Below, in pieces: positions 44,367 to 61,110 of a DNA stretch of 64,000 nt. The notes under the pieces are model-generated. The model was not told the DNA's origin. It was given only the letters and a program-made list of their open reading frames with translations, and did no database searches. A program made the translations under genes and the position numbers. Positions within the stretch are counted from its first letter, which is position 1, and every line of letters begins with the position of its first letter. The stretch is from Microbacterium sp. (lineage in GTDB: Bacteria; Actinomycetota; Actinomycetes; Actinomycetales; Microbacteriaceae): assembly GCA_013823625.1 (NCBI GenBank), contig PNMM01000001.1:558001-622000 (forward strand), written 5' to 3'.

Positions 44367-45138
44367 TTCGGCCGGCCAGCCCTGGCAGGGCCGGCACTTC
44401 GAGCCCAACCCGAGCGCGGCCGATGACGGTTCGGCGCCCGAGGCGTACCTCGCGGCGGTCGCACGACTGCGCGCGGGCGAGGGAACGCTCACTGAGCTCG
44501 TCGACGTCGTGCGCACCTGTCGCTTTCTCATTCCGCTCGTCGCGGTCGCGGGCGAAACGGGCCTGACCGACGACGGCCACGTGGTCGACAAGACCCAAGA
44601 GCTCTCGATCATCACGGTCGCTGGCCCCGATGGTCGAGCCGTGCTGCCCGTCTTCTCCTCGGTCGACGCGATGCGTCGGTGGCGGCCGGATGCTCGCCCC
44701 GTGCCCGCCGATGCGGTGCGCGTTGCCCTTGCCGCGGCCTCAGAGCACACCGACCGAGTGGTGATCGACGCGCGCTCGCCCGAGACGCTCGCGGTACTGC
44801 CGCGCCCCGCCGTATGGGCGATCGCGCAAGGTGTGCCGTGGGTGCCGGCGGTGGATGACGCCGCGGTGCTGGAAGCGGTCGCGCGACCCGCGGCACAGCA
44901 TCCCGAAATCTGGGCTGTCACGCTTGTCGCGGGTGACCCGCTGGCTCGCGGGGAATCAGCCGAGGTCGTCGTGCGCCTCGGCCTCGAACCCGAGGTGCCC
45001 GTCGCGCGTGTGCGCGAGATCATTGCCGAGCTCAGCGCGCAGTGGGCTCTCGATGCTGTCGTGACCGAGCGCATCGATTCGCTCTCGGTTCAGACGTTCG
45101 TGCAGGCGCCCGTGGCGCCGCGCCCGCCCGCGGACTAG
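44350..45138 (+). CDS. SseB-family protein
   Basis: This 262-residue protein has an SseB-type N-terminal domain ([14 protein letters not shown]...[31 protein letters not shown]). Two such modules are common in actinobacterial homologues next to priA, where the function is unknown. It starts inside the end of priA (17-nt overlap), so it is probably translationally coupled to the histidine genes. Its TAG stop lies in CTAG 45135-45138, shared with the convergent gene. Confidence 0.82.
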   Translation: MSQDADSAGQPWQGRHFEPNPSAADDGSAPEAYLAAVARLRAGEGTLTELVDVVRTCRFLIPLVAVAGETGLTDDGHVVDKTQELSIITVAGPDGRAVLPVFSSVDAMRRWRPDARPVPADAVRVALAAASEHTDRVVIDARSPETLAVLPRPAVWAIAQGVPWVPAVDDAAVLEAVARPAAQHPEIWAVTLVAGDPLARGESAEVVVRLGLEPEVPVARVREIIAELSAQWALDAVVTERIDSLSVQTFVQAPVAPRPPAD

Positions 45139-45476
45139 GTGACGGGGCCGGTGAGCTTTTCGCCAGGGCCCTGACCCGGCGCATCGGGAAAAGGCGATGC
45201 TTCGCGGAAGGCGAGCTGCACCGAGCGCAGTCCGTCGCGCAGCACACGAGCGTGGTGGTCGCCGAGTTCGGGGGCAGAAGCCGTGATGAGGCCCGCGAGC
45301 GCGGTGATGAGCTTGCGCGCTTCAGCGAGGTCGATCTCGTCTTCTCCGTGCTCGGAGAGCCCGCACTTCACGGCGGCGGCGCTCAGCAAGTGCACCGCGA
45401 CCGTGTTGATGATTTCGACCGCCGGGACCTCGGCGATGTCGCGCGAGGGCTCGGTGTCGGTGGGGTTCTCGCTCAT
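45135..45476 (-). CDS. DUF1844 protein
   Basis: This 113-residue soluble protein has the DUF1844 block AVEIINTVAVHLLSAAAVKCGLSEHGEDEIDLAEARKLITALAGLI. In actinobacteria it sits divergently next to infC, as here. Function unknown. The ATG at 45476 is preceded by AAAGG; the GTG at 45488 is an alternative four codons upstream. Confidence 0.87.
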   Translation of the reverse strand: MSENPTDTEPSRDIAEVPAVEIINTVAVHLLSAAAVKCGLSEHGEDEIDLAEARKLITALAGLITASAPELGDHHARVLRDGLRSVQLAFREASPFPDAPGQGPGEKLTGPVT

Positions 45477-45492
45477 GAGACCTTTCACCTGC

Positions 45493-45714
45493 TATCGTTA
45501 TGCGGGCTCCGGGGCCAGATCCCCGGTACGAAAGTGGAGAATCCTCCCACCCGCGCTTGACCGACTACTAGGTTACCGGGTCGAATCACCCCGTTCGACG
45601 GCTGAAAAGCCGCGCGAATTCTGCGGGTGGTGCTGGCTATGCGCCAGGGATGCCGTTCTTCTCTTTCGATGGAATCACCACTGATCCACTCGGATCACGA
45701 CAGAGGAGAATCGC
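45493..45714 (+). promoter_or_regulatory. Promoter and folded leader of infC-rpmI-rplT
   Basis: TATCGT (45493-45498) is a candidate -10, giving a leader of about 210 nt. Visible pairings are CCGGGG/CCCCGG (45509-45514 with 45521-45526), an outer stem CCACCCGC/GCGGGTGG (45547-45554 with 45623-45630), GTCGAA/TTCGAC (45580-45585 with 45594-45599), a GAAA-capped hairpin CGGCT/AGCCG (45599-45612, sharing one base with the previous stem) and CTGGC/GCCAG (45633-45647) followed by a pyrimidine run. L20 and IF3 autoregulate this operon in other bacteria. Confidence 0.55.
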
Positions 45715-46665
<951 letters not shown>

Positions 46666-46704
46666 GCCGCGACGCGCACCCAACCTAAGAGAAACGAGGA
46701 AGCA

Positions 46705-46902
46705 ATGCCCAAGCAGAAGACGCACTCCGGTGCCAAGAAGCGCTTCAAGCTCACCGGCTCCGGCAAGGTCATGAAGCAGGGTGCAGGCATGCGCCACAAC
46801 CTGGAGAAGAAGTCCAGCGAGACCACTCGTCGCCTCAACCGTGAGGTCGTGCTTGCCCCGCAAGACGCGAAGACGATCAAGAAGCTCATCGGCAAGAAGT
46901 AA
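46705..46902 (+). CDS. rpmI: 50S ribosomal protein L35
   Basis: This 65-residue very basic protein has the full L35 signature: [21 protein letters not shown], then [15 protein letters not shown]. It sits between infC and rplT in the canonical operon. GAAACGAGGAAGCA precedes the ATG. Confidence 0.98.
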   Translation: MPKQKTHSGAKKRFKLTGSGKVMKQGAGMRHNLEKKSSETTRRLNREVVLAPQDAKTIKKLIGKK

Positions 46903-46933
46903 GACCCGAGAAACGATCTAAAGGACTACAGAA

Positions 46934-47323
46934 ATGGCAAGAGTCAAGCGGGCCGTCAACGCCCACAAGAAGCGTCGGGTCATCCTCGAGCGGGCCGAGG
47001 GCTACCGCGGTCAGCGGTCGCGCCTTTACCGCAAGGCGAAGGAGCAGGTCACCCACTCCCTCGTTTACGCCTACCGCGACCGTCGCGCGAAGAAGGGCGA
47101 GTTCCGTCGCCTCTGGATTCAGCGCATCAACGCCGCGGCGCGTGCCAACGGCATGACGTACAACCGCCTCATTCAGGGTCTCGGCATTGCCGGGGTCGAG
47201 GTTGACCGTCGCATGCTCGCTGAGCTGGCCGTCAACGAGCCGGCTGCCTTCACGGCCCTCGTGAAGGTCGCGAAAGAGGCCCTCCCCGCCGACACCTCGG
47301 CGCCCAAGGCTGACGCGGCGTAG
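46934..47323 (+). CDS. rplT: 50S ribosomal protein L20
   Basis: This 129-residue rRNA-binding protein is essential in early 50S assembly. The start [15 protein letters not shown], the segment [17 protein letters not shown] and the block [23 protein letters not shown] are all characteristic. In other bacteria L20 represses its own operon by binding the leader; the folded region before infC is the place to look. A perfect terminator follows. Confidence 0.98.
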   Translation: MARVKRAVNAHKKRRVILERAEGYRGQRSRLYRKAKEQVTHSLVYAYRDRRAKKGEFRRLWIQRINAAARANGMTYNRLIQGLGIAGVEVDRRMLAELAVNEPAAFTALVKVAKEALPADTSAPKADAA

Positions 47324-47341
47324 CTCGCCACACCACCGTCT

Positions 47342-47375
47342 GAACGCGGCGTGCCCTCCGGGGCGCGCCGCGTTC
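47342..47375 (+). terminator. Terminator after rplT
   Basis: GAACGCGGCGTGCCC (47342-47356) and GGGCGCGCCGCGTTC (47361-47375) form a continuous 15-bp stem with a TCCG tetraloop, 18 nt after rplT. Confidence 0.9.
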
Positions 47376-47420
47376 TGACGTTCACCCGGCGTTAAACCCC
47401 GCCTCGATACCATGGTGACC

Positions 47421-49293
<1,873 letters not shown>

Positions 49294-49294
<1 letters not shown>

Positions 49295-51786
49295 TGCGCG
49301 TTCCTCTCTCGTGGCTTCGCGAGTATGTCGACCTGCCCGCGACGGGCGACGCGATGGCGGATGCCGACGCGCTGCACGCGGCTCTCGTCAAGGTCGGTCT
49401 CGAAGAAGAGGCGATCCACGGAGTTGCCCTCACGGGCCCGATCGTCGTCGGCCAAGTGCTCGAGTTTGTCGAAGAGCCGCAGGCCAACGGCAAGACCATT
49501 CGCTGGTGTCAGGTGCTCACGGCGCCCGGTGAGACCCGCGGCATTGTGTGTGGCGCCCGCAACTTCGAGGTCGGCGACAAGGTCGTCGTCACGCTGCCCG
49601 GCGCCGTGCTGCCCGGCCCGTTCGCGATCGCTGCGCGCAAGACCTACGGTCACGTCTCTGACGGCATGATCGCGAGCGCTCGCGAGCTCGGCCTCGGCGA
49701 CGAGCACGATGGCATTCTTCGACTCACGACGCTCGGCCTCGACCCCGAGGTCGGCACCGACGCCATCGCCTTGCTCGGCCTCGACGACCTCGCTGTCGAG
49801 GTCAACGTCACTCCCGATCGCGGTTACGCGCTCTCGATTCGCGGCATCGCGCGTGAGTACGCGCACTCGACGGGTTCGGTGTTCCGCGACCCGGCGGCGC
49901 TCGCCGTGGCCCCGCGCGGCACGGGCTTCTCGGTCGTTCTCGATGACCGGGCTCCCATTCGTGGCCGGCGCGGCTGCGAGGCTTTCGTGACGCGCGTCGT
50001 GCGCGGCATCGACCAGAGCCGCACGACTCCCGCGTGGATGGTCTCGCGACTCGAGCTCTCGGGCATCCGTTCGATCTCACTCGTTGTCGACATCACGAAC
50101 TACGTCATGCTCGAGCTCGGTCAGCCGATTCACGCCTACGACCTCGCCGCGCTCACGGGCGGTATCACGGTGCGTCGCGCGACGGCTGGCGAGACGCTCG
50201 AGACGCTCGATGGGCAGTCGCGCACCCTTGACCCCGAAGACCTGCTCATCACCGACGAATCAGGCCCCATCGGCCTGGCTGGCGTCATGGGTGGAGCAAG
50301 CACCGAAATCAGCGAGACCACGATCGACGTGCTCGTTGAGGCGGCTCACTTCGAGCCCGTCTCGATCGCCCGTACGGCGCGTCGGCACAAGTTGCCGAGC
50401 GAAGCGTCGCGCCGGTTCGCGCGCGGAGTTGACCCGCTCGTGGCCGAGCCGGCGGCGCAGCGTGTCGTCGACTTGCTCGTCGAGCTTGCCGGGGGCGCGG
50501 CCGACGCGCTCGGCTCGTGCGTCATTGATGCGGCGAGCCCGGCGCCCATTCACTTGGCCGAAGGGTTCGTCGACGCCCTCATTGGCGTTGACTTCTCGCT
50601 CGATGAGATCACCGTCTCTTTGACCGACATCGGATGCACGCTCAACGTTGACGACAACGGCTGGCAGGTCACGCCGCCGAGCTGGCGGCCCGACCTTGTC
50701 GACGCTCCGTCGCTCGCCGAAGAGGTTGCCCGCATCGTGGGCTACGAGCGCATTCCGGCCGTGCTGCCTGTTGCGCCGCCCGGCCGCGGATTGACGCGCT
50801 CGCAGCGCGTGCGACGGGCCACGGCCAACGCCCTGGCCGCCGCGGGACTCACCGAAGTGCTCGCGTACCCGTTCGTGTCACTCGCCGACGTGGCGCTCAC
50901 CGACGGTGACGCCGCGAGCGTCGCCCTGGCGAACCCCTTTGATAGCGACACGGGTCGGTTGCGCCGCAGCCTCATTCCCGGACTCACGCGCATCGCGCAC
51001 CGCAACATGGCGCGTGGGCTCACCGACCTCGCGGTGTTCGAGATCGGTGCCGTCTACCTGCCGGAGGGCACGGCGAGCTACGGCGTCGTCGAGGTGCCGA
51101 CGGCCACCGAGAAGCCGCAGAGCTCGGTGCTCAGCGAGCTCGAGAACAGCATCCCGCCGCAGCCCTGGTACCTCGCCGCTCTCTTCGTCGGAGACCGCCG
51201 TTCGCGCGGTATCGGCCAGGCGGCCGAGCACGCAGGAATCGCCGACGCTCTGGATGCGGCGCACGCCGTGGCCGCGGTTGCGGGCGCCGTGCTGCGCGTC
51301 GAGACCGGCAGTCACCCCGCGCTGCACCCGGGTCGCACCGCTGCCCTGTTTGTCGGCGACACGCACATCGGCGTCGCGGGCGAGCTGTTGCCCGCGGTCG
51401 CTGTTGAGCGTGACCTCCCGCGACGCGTCGGCGTGCTCGAGCTCAATCTCGAGGCACTCATCGCTCTGGGGTCGAGTGAGGTCGAGGCGGGCACGATCGC
51501 GGCCTTCCCCGCGGCAACGCAAGACCTGTCGGTCGTGGTCGCCGAGTCGGTGTCGGCGGGCGCCGTGCGCGCTGCGGTGGTGGAGGGCGCGGGCGCGCTG
51601 CTCGAGACCGCCGTTCTCGTCGACGACTATCGCGGCGCGGGCCTCGAGCCCGGCACCAAGTCGATCACGCTCGCCTTGCGCTTTCGGGCTGCCGACCGCA
51701 CCCTCACCGCGGCTGAAGCGACCGAGGCCAAGCTTGCGGGGCTCGCCGTGGCCAGCGAGCGGCACGGCGCCACGCTACGCGCCTAA
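49294..51786 (+). CDS. pheT: Phenylalanyl-tRNA synthetase beta subunit
   Basis: This 830-residue subunit has an N-terminal EMAP-like tRNA-binding domain (about 40-155, with [21 protein letters not shown]), the B3/B4 editing domain (about 210-390), B5 (about 410-485), a catalytic-like core, and a C-terminal ferredoxin-fold anticodon-binding domain (about 735-830, [18 protein letters not shown]). It discharges mis-acylated Tyr-tRNAPhe. A long terminator separates it from the convergent DUF937 gene. Confidence 0.97.
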
Positions 51787-51805
51787 CGACGCCTCACACA
51801 CAGCA

Positions 51806-51841
51806 AACGGCGGGGCCGAGCTCGCGCTCGACCCCGCCGTT
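51806..51841. terminator. Bidirectional terminator between pheT and DUF937 gene
   Basis: AACGGCGGGG (51806-51815) pairs with CCCCGCCGTT (51832-51841), and inside it CGAGC pairs with GCTCG around TCGC. It is 20 nt after pheT and 16 nt past the end of the convergent gene, so it can serve both. Confidence 0.82.
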
Positions 51842-51856
51842 GTGCGTGCGGTGAAT

Positions 51857-52411
51857 CTACTTGCGACCGCCACCGAGCAGGCCGCCGAGGGCGCCCGAGA
51901 TGATGTCTTGGCCCTGCGGGCTCGAGATGAGGCCGCCGAGCAGGTCGCCGAGCGGGTTGTCGCTCGCCGCGGGCTTCTTGGCGGCTTCGGGCTCGGCCTT
52001 GCTCGAGCCACCCATGAACTGGTTGGCCACGTAGGCGAGCACGATCGGGGCGATGATCGGCAGCACCTGCGCGACGATTGCGCCGATGTCGATGCCACCC
52101 TTGGCCTCGGCCTTCGACGCGGCTGCGAGAGCCACGTCGTTCTTCTTGGCGCCGAACACGTTGGCAACAATCTTCTCGCCGTCGGCCTCGTCGATGTCGG
52201 CGAGCTTGCGGGGGTTCTTGCCCTTGTGCTTGCCGAGTGCCTTCTCGAGCGACTGAGCGCCGCTCTCGTCTTTCGCGTTGGCGGCGAGGCCGCCCACGAT
52301 CGCCGGCACCGCAACGGCCACGGCAGCGCGGGCGATGCTCTCGTCGACGCCGAGTTTCTCGGCGATGTCGCCGATCGGGATGAGGTTGATGAGTCCGCTG
52401 AGGTCGTCCAT
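51857..52411 (-). CDS. DUF937 domain protein
   Basis: This 184-residue protein opens with [60 protein letters not shown], the DUF937 repeat also seen in YidB-like proteins. A hydrophobic stretch (about 105-125) and a Gly-rich end with [14 protein letters not shown] and GGLLGGGRK follow. Function unknown. The ATG at 52411 has GAAGGAG at ideal spacing. Confidence 0.87.
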   Translation of the reverse strand: MDDLSGLINLIPIGDIAEKLGVDESIARAAVAVAVPAIVGGLAANAKDESGAQSLEKALGKHKGKNPRKLADIDEADGEKIVANVFGAKKNDVALAAASKAEAKGGIDIGAIVAQVLPIIAPIVLAYVANQFMGGSSKAEPEAAKKPAASDNPLGDLLGGLISSPQGQDIISGALGGLLGGGRK

Positions 52412-52492
52412 GACTGCTCCTTCTATGCCGAGTTCGTGCGGCGCGTTCCTTCGCGTCGAACGCCCATCGTATTCTCTGCAAGAGTTAACGTC

Positions 52493-53539
52493 ATGACCTA
52501 TTCCGTTGCGGTCGCCGGAGCGAGCGGCTACGCCGGCGGTGAGGTGCTGCGCCTGATGGCCCAGCACCCCGAGCTCGAGGTGCGCACGGTCACGGCGCAT
52601 AGCAACGCGGGCCAAGCGCTGATTGACGTGCATCCGCACCTCACCTCGCTCGCGCACCTGACGTTTGTGGAGACCACGGCAGAGCGCCTTGCCGGTCACG
52701 ACGTGGTGGTTCTTGCCCTGCCGCACGGTACCTCGGGCGCCATCGCCGCCGCGCTGCCCGCCGAGACGATCGTGCTCGATTGCGGTGCTGATCATCGCTT
52801 GACGAGCGAGTCGGCGTGGGCGCGCTTCTATGGCGGCGAGTACCACGGGGCGTGGGCCTACGGGTTGCCCGAGTTGATCCACGCTGACGGCACTCGCCAG
52901 CGCGAGAAGCTCGTGGGGGCGACGCGCATTGCCGTGCCCGGGTGCAATGTGACCGCGGTGACGCTGGGCCTTGCGCCGGGCATCCGCACCGGCGTTATCG
53001 AGGCTCACGATCTCACGGCGGTGCTCGCGGTGGGCCCGAGCGGGGCAGGCCGCACGCTACGCGCCGACCTGCTCGCGAGCGAGCTACTGGGCTCGGCCTC
53101 GGCCTACGCCGTCGGGGGAGTGCACCGGCACATCCCCGAGATCGTGCAAAACCTCACCGTCGCGGGCGCTGCCGACTCCACCATTTCGTTTACGCCCGTT
53201 CTCGTCCCGATGTCTCGCGGCATCTTGGCGACGGTCACGGCCCGGCTCACCCCCGGCGCTGACGCCGCAAGTGTGCGCGATGCGTGGGAGTCGACTTACG
53301 CGAGCGAAGCGTTCGTTCAGGTGCTTCCCGCGGGTCGTTTTCCGGCCACCTCGTCAACCGTCGGGGCCAACACGGCGCTCATGGGCGTCGCGGTCGACGA
53401 CGATGCCCAACGCGTCGTCGCCGTCGTGGCCCTCGACAACCTCGTGAAAGGCACCGCGGGTGCCGCTCTGCAATCCCTCAACCTCGCCCTGGGCCTGCCC
53501 GAAACTCTCGGCCTGCCCGTGAACGGAGTCGCCCCGTGA
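52493..53539 (+). CDS. argC: N-acetyl-gamma-glutamyl-phosphate reductase
   Basis: This 348-residue NADPH enzyme forms N-acetylglutamate semialdehyde. NADP motif [17 protein letters not shown] and catalytic Cys in [18 protein letters not shown]; the His region is [16 protein letters not shown] (52470-52475) is a candidate -10 for the arg operon with a leader of roughly 10 nt. It overlaps argJ by 4 nt (GTGA). Confidence 0.96.
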   Translation: MTYSVAVAGASGYAGGEVLRLMAQHPELEVRTVTAHSNAGQALIDVHPHLTSLAHLTFVETTAERLAGHDVVVLALPHGTSGAIAAALPAETIVLDCGADHRLTSESAWARFYGGEYHGAWAYGLPELIHADGTRQREKLVGATRIAVPGCNVTAVTLGLAPGIRTGVIEAHDLTAVLAVGPSGAGRTLRADLLASELLGSASAYAVGGVHRHIPEIVQNLTVAGAADSTISFTPVLVPMSRGILATVTARLTPGADAASVRDAWESTYASEAFVQVLPAGRFPATSSTVGANTALMGVAVDDDAQRVVAVVALDNLVKGTAGAALQSLNLALGLPETLGLPVNGVAP

Positions 53540-54684
53540 GCGTCACCGCCCCGAAGGGCTTTCGCGCAGCCGGTGTGGCGTGCGGCCTCAAGAGCAGTGG
53601 TGCGCGTGACCTCGCGCTCGTCGTGAACGACGGACCGTCGAGCCAGGCGGCCGCGGTGTTCACGAGCAATCGTGCGAAGGCAAACCCCATTCTGTGGTCG
53701 CAACAGGTGATTGCTGACGGCACGGCGACCGCCATCGTGCTCAATTCGGGCGGGGCCAATTGCTTCACGGGCGCACAGGGCTTTCAGACCACGCACGTGA
53801 CCGCCGAGGCGGTTGCCGACGCGCTGAGCGTGAGCGCGGGTGATGTGGTCGTCTGCTCGACGGGCCTGATCGGCGAGCAGCTCAATCGCGATGCCCTGCT
53901 GAGCGGCGTTGCCGCGGCCGCCGCCAGTCTCGGCGCTCACGGCGACGATGCGGCCCGCGCCATCATGACGACCGACTCCGTGCCCAAGACCGTGGTTCTC
54001 GAGGGCCCGGGCTACACGATCGGTGGCATGGCCAAGGGCGCCGGGATGCTCGCCCCCGGCCTCGCCACCATGCTCGTCGTGCTCACCACCGACGCTGACT
54101 TGCCCGCCGCCGAGCTCGACCGGGCGCTCCGCGCCGCCACGCGCGTGAGTTTCGACCGCCTCGACTCTGACGGGTGCATGTCGACCAACGACCAGGTGAC
54201 GCTCATGGCGAGCGGAGCATCCGGAGTCATTCCGCCCGTTGAGCAGTTCACTGAGCTGCTGACCGAGGCGTGCATGTCGCTCATGACGCAACTGCAGGCC
54301 GACGCCGAAGGCTCAAGCCACGACATCGTCATCGCGGTAAGCGGAGCCGTGACCGACGACGACGCCGTCGAGGTCGCCCGCTCGGTCGCGCGCAGCAACC
54401 TGTTCAAGGCCGCGATGTTCGGCAACGACCCCAACTGGGGTCGCGTGCTCGCCGCGATCGGCACGACGAACGCTGCCTTCGACCCGTACGCCGTCGACGT
54501 CTCGTTCAACGGAGTGCGCTTGTGTCACGCGGGCGCCCCCGACCGTCCGCGCGACGAGGTCGACCTGAGCGGTCGCGAGATCGACGTGAGCATTGACCTC
54601 AAGGCGGGCAGTGCCGCAGCCACCGTCTACACCAACGACCTCACGCACGACTACGTGCACGAGAACAGCGCCTACGCGAGCTAA
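53536..54684 (+). CDS. argJ: Glutamate N-acetyltransferase / amino-acid N-acetyltransferase
   Basis: This 382-residue self-cleaving Ntn-fold enzyme recycles acetyl groups between N-acetylornithine and glutamate. The autocleavage block reads [23 protein letters not shown]; the new N-terminal Thr follows Ala in LATML. The usual Asn in this block (APNMATML) is Gly here. The C-terminal NSAYAS-type end (VHENSAYAS) is intact. Confidence 0.95.
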   Translation: MSVTAPKGFRAAGVACGLKSSGARDLALVVNDGPSSQAAAVFTSNRAKANPILWSQQVIADGTATAIVLNSGGANCFTGAQGFQTTHVTAEAVADALSVSAGDVVVCSTGLIGEQLNRDALLSGVAAAAASLGAHGDDAARAIMTTDSVPKTVVLEGPGYTIGGMAKGAGMLAPGLATMLVVLTTDADLPAAELDRALRAATRVSFDRLDSDGCMSTNDQVTLMASGASGVIPPVEQFTELLTEACMSLMTQLQADAEGSSHDIVIAVSGAVTDDDAVEVARSVARSNLFKAAMFGNDPNWGRVLAAIGTTNAAFDPYAVDVSFNGVRLCHAGAPDRPRDEVDLSGREIDVSIDLKAGSAAATVYTNDLTHDYVHENSAYAS

Positions 54685-54688
54685 GGCC

Positions 54689-55599
54689 ATGACAGAACTC
54701 AGAGACCCCGCCTCCGTCGCCGACGACCACGCTCAAGCGGCGGTGAAGGCCGCCACCCTCATCGAATCGTTGCCGTGGCTGCAGCGCTTTCGCGACCGCG
54801 TCGTCGTGATCAAGTTCGGTGGCAACGCCATGGTGAGCGACGACCTGCAGCGCGCCTTCGCGCAAGACATGGTCTACTTGCGCACCGTGGGGCTGCGGCC
54901 CGTCGTTGTGCACGGCGGTGGCCCTCAGATTTCGGCGATGCTCGACAAGTTCGGCATCGAGAGCGAGTTTCGCGGCGGCTATCGGGTCACGAGCCCCGAG
55001 GCCATGGAGGTCGTGCGCATGGTGCTCACGGGCCAGATCAGCCGCTCGCTCGTGAGTCTCATCAACGAGCACGGTCCGTTCGCGGCGGCGATCTCTGGCG
55101 AAGACGCCGGACTCTTTCGCGGCCGGCGCCGGGGCGTCGTGGTCGATGGGGTTGAGGTTGACCTCGGGCTCGTGGGTGATGTCGTGGGGGTCGACCCCGC
55201 GGCGGTGCTCGCGCAGCTGGACGCGGGGCGCATCCCGGTCGTCTCATCGATCGCCCCCGATGGTGACACCCCGGGCCAAAGCCTCAACGTCAACGCCGAC
55301 TCGGCGGCGGCGGCGCTCGCCGTGGCGCTCGACGCCGAGAAGCTCGTGATTCTCACCGACGTCGCTGGGCTGTACCGCGACTGGCCTGACACCTCGTCGC
55401 TCGTGTCGTCGATCGACGCCGACGAACTGCGGGCGCTGCTACCGAGCCTTGAATCGGGGATGATCCCCAAGATGGCGGCGTGCCTCGCTGCCGTTGACGG
55501 GGGAGTGGGCAAAGCGGCGATTATCGACGGCCGCGTGCCGCACTCGATCCTGCTCGAGATCTTTACGCAAGAGGGCATCGGAACCGAAGTGACCGCGGC

Positions 55600-55603
<4 letters not shown>
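54689..55603 (+). CDS. argB: Acetylglutamate kinase
   Basis: This 304-residue amino-acid kinase phosphorylates N-acetylglutamate and in arginine makers is often the feedback-controlled step. [14 protein letters not shown] binds phosphates, [12 protein letters not shown] the acetylglutamate, and [14 protein letters not shown] the nucleotide. The about 20-residue N-terminal helix before the core is the type used for hexamer formation and arginine sensitivity in characterised kinases. It overlaps argD by 4 nt. Confidence 0.96.
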
Positions 55604-59164
<3,561 letters not shown>

Positions 59165-59226
59165 ACCACACCTCGCGTCGACGTGATGCGCCTGAGCGCC
59201 CGCGAGCCCGCTGATACGCTGACGCG

Positions 59227-60546
59227 GTGACTGCCGCCGCCGACGAATCCCGCACCCTGACGCCCGCTCCGACCCAGAACGACTCGACGTTCGAGTCGGT
59301 GTGGCACGAGATTCAGTGGCGCGGTCTCGTGCACGTCTCGACAGATGAGTCCGCGCTCGAGGCCGCCCTGAGCGGCGAGCCCATCACCTACTACTGCGGG
59401 TTCGACCCCACGGCCCCGAGCCTGCACCTCGGCAACCTCGTCCAGCTGCTGCTCATGCGGCGGTTGCAGCTCGCGGGCCACCGACCCCTGGCGCTCGTTG
59501 GCGGGTCGACAGGCCTTATCGGCGACCCGCGGCCCACGGCCGAGCGTCAACTCAACGATCGCGAGACGGTTGCTGAGTGGGTCGGCAGGTTGCAAGGGCA
59601 AGTCAGTCGCTTTTTGAGCGCCGATGGCCCCAACGGCGTCACGCTCGTCAACAATCTCGACTGGACGGCCGGGTTGAGCGCCATCGACTTCTTGCGCGAG
59701 ATTGGCAAGTACTACCGCGTCGGCACGATGATCAAGAAAGACGCCGTCGCCACCCGTCTCAACTCCGAGGCGGGCATCTCGTACACCGAGTTCAGCTACC
59801 AGATCTTGCAGGGCTACGACTTCCTCGAGCTGCATCGCCAGTACGGCTGCGTGTTGCAGACCGGCGGCAGCGACCAGTGGGGCAACCTCACGAGCGGCAC
59901 CGACCTCATCCACAAGGTCGAGGGCCGCAGTGTGCACGCGATCGGTACACCGCTCATCACCAACAGCGACGGCACGAAGTTCGGCAAGAGCGAAGGCAAT
60001 GCCATCTGGCTCGACGCCGACATGTGCAGTCCCTACGCGATGTACCAGTTCTGGCTCAACACCGACGATGCCGATGTCATCGCGCGGCTCAAGGTCTTCA
60101 CGTTCCTCAGTCGCGCCGAGATCGAGCACTACGAGTCGCTCGTTCGCGACGAGCCCTTCCGGCGCGCCGCCCAAAAGAGGCTTGCTCTCGAGGTGACGAC
60201 CATCGTGCACGGCCTCGCCGCGGTCGAGTCGGCGATCGCTGCCTCCGAAGCCCTGTTTGGCCAGGGCGACCTGTCGGCACTGGATGCTCCGACTCTCGCC
60301 GCCGTCATCGCCGAACTCCCCACGGCCGAACTGGGGGAGTCTGACACCGTCGTGCAGGCCCTCATCGCCACGGGCCTCTGCTCGAGCGCGAGCGATGCCC
60401 GGCGGGCGATAGCGCAAGGCGGGGTAGCTCTCAACAACGTCGCGGTGTCGAGCGACGACCAGACTCTCGCGGGCGCCGCCCTCGCCGGCGGCATGGCCGT
60501 GCTGCGGCGCGGAAAGAAGACCCTCGCGGGGCTGATTCTGCGCTGA
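59227..60546 (+). CDS. tyrS: Tyrosyl-tRNA synthetase
   Basis: This 439-residue class I synthetase has a HIGH-type motif as PTAPSLHLGNLVQ, a KMSKS-type motif KFGKSEGN, a tyrosine-site block YQILQGYDFLELHRQYGC, and a C-terminal S4 RNA-binding domain (about 365-435). TACGCT (59215-59220) ends 6 nt before the GTG, a leaderless-type start; no T-box leader is present. The rRNA operon follows on the same strand. Confidence 0.97.
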   Translation: MTAAADESRTLTPAPTQNDSTFESVWHEIQWRGLVHVSTDESALEAALSGEPITYYCGFDPTAPSLHLGNLVQLLLMRRLQLAGHRPLALVGGSTGLIGDPRPTAERQLNDRETVAEWVGRLQGQVSRFLSADGPNGVTLVNNLDWTAGLSAIDFLREIGKYYRVGTMIKKDAVATRLNSEAGISYTEFSYQILQGYDFLELHRQYGCVLQTGGSDQWGNLTSGTDLIHKVEGRSVHAIGTPLITNSDGTKFGKSEGNAIWLDADMCSPYAMYQFWLNTDDADVIARLKVFTFLSRAEIEHYESLVRDEPFRRAAQKRLALEVTTIVHGLAAVESAIAASEALFGQGDLSALDAPTLAAVIAELPTAELGESDTVVQALIATGLCSSASDARRAIAQGGVALNNVAVSSDDQTLAGAALAGGMAVLRRGKKTLAGLILR

Positions 60547-61110
60547 CGGGATGCCCGTGGTGGCGCCGCGACAGGCGCGACACGCCCGGGAATCACTGAA
60601 ATTTGCCCCGCACCCGAACGAACCGTAATCTTCTAACTCGTCACCCCAAAGGTGCCAGAAGCGAAAAGCTTCTAGCCCTCAAGAGGTGCACAATCCTCCA
60701 AGAAAGAGCAGCCACTTGCTGGTGCGCTCATCGCCAAGTAGGATTGCGAATCCGCCCAGTTGGCATGATCGTTGAGATCGCCTCCGGGCAGGTCGGACTC
60801 AGAACATCGAGGTCACCGATTTGCACCGGGATGCTGTGGTGGATACAGTAGGGAAGTTGCCCAGTTGCGACAGCCGAGAGGCTGAAGGTCTGGAGCGCCC
60901 GATCCTTGAGAACTCAACAGCGTGCACTAAGTCAATGCCAAATAACCTCGACGTCCGGTTTCGACCGGTCGTATGAGATTCCTTTGGATTGAAACGAGAA
61001 TGTCAGTAGATATTCGAACTTCAGTCAGACAAACTCGTCGCCACTCAGACTTCGGTCCGGTGGTGACACTAGATGTGCCGGCAGCCTTCGGGTCGCCGTG
61101 CAATCAAACA
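60547..61110 (+). promoter_or_regulatory. Intergenic region and leader of the rRNA operon
   Basis: I see no gene here. It contains a small hairpin AGAAGC-GAAAA-GCTTCT (60657-60673), the rRNA promoter (60821-60849), and the leader motif TTGAGAACT (60906-60914), which recurs in the 16S-23S spacer at 62961 and probably serves antitermination or processing. The rest has no recognisable element. Confidence 0.6.
60821..60849 (+). promoter_or_regulatory. rRNA operon promoter
   Basis: TTGCAC (60821-60826) and TACAGT (60844-60849) are spaced by exactly 17 bp. Transcription would begin near 60856, giving a leader of about 255 nt before 16S rRNA. Confidence 0.7.

Noticed and set aside
50906-52492. Long + frame running from inside pheT into argC (apparent fusion)
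   Set aside because: Only the part from 52493 has a recognisable product (ArgC). The upstream part is out of frame with pheT and crosses the DUF937 gene and a terminator.
60603-60851. 82-codon frame upstream of the rRNA operon
   Set aside because: It overlaps the rRNA promoter, has no family features and no ribosome binding site.
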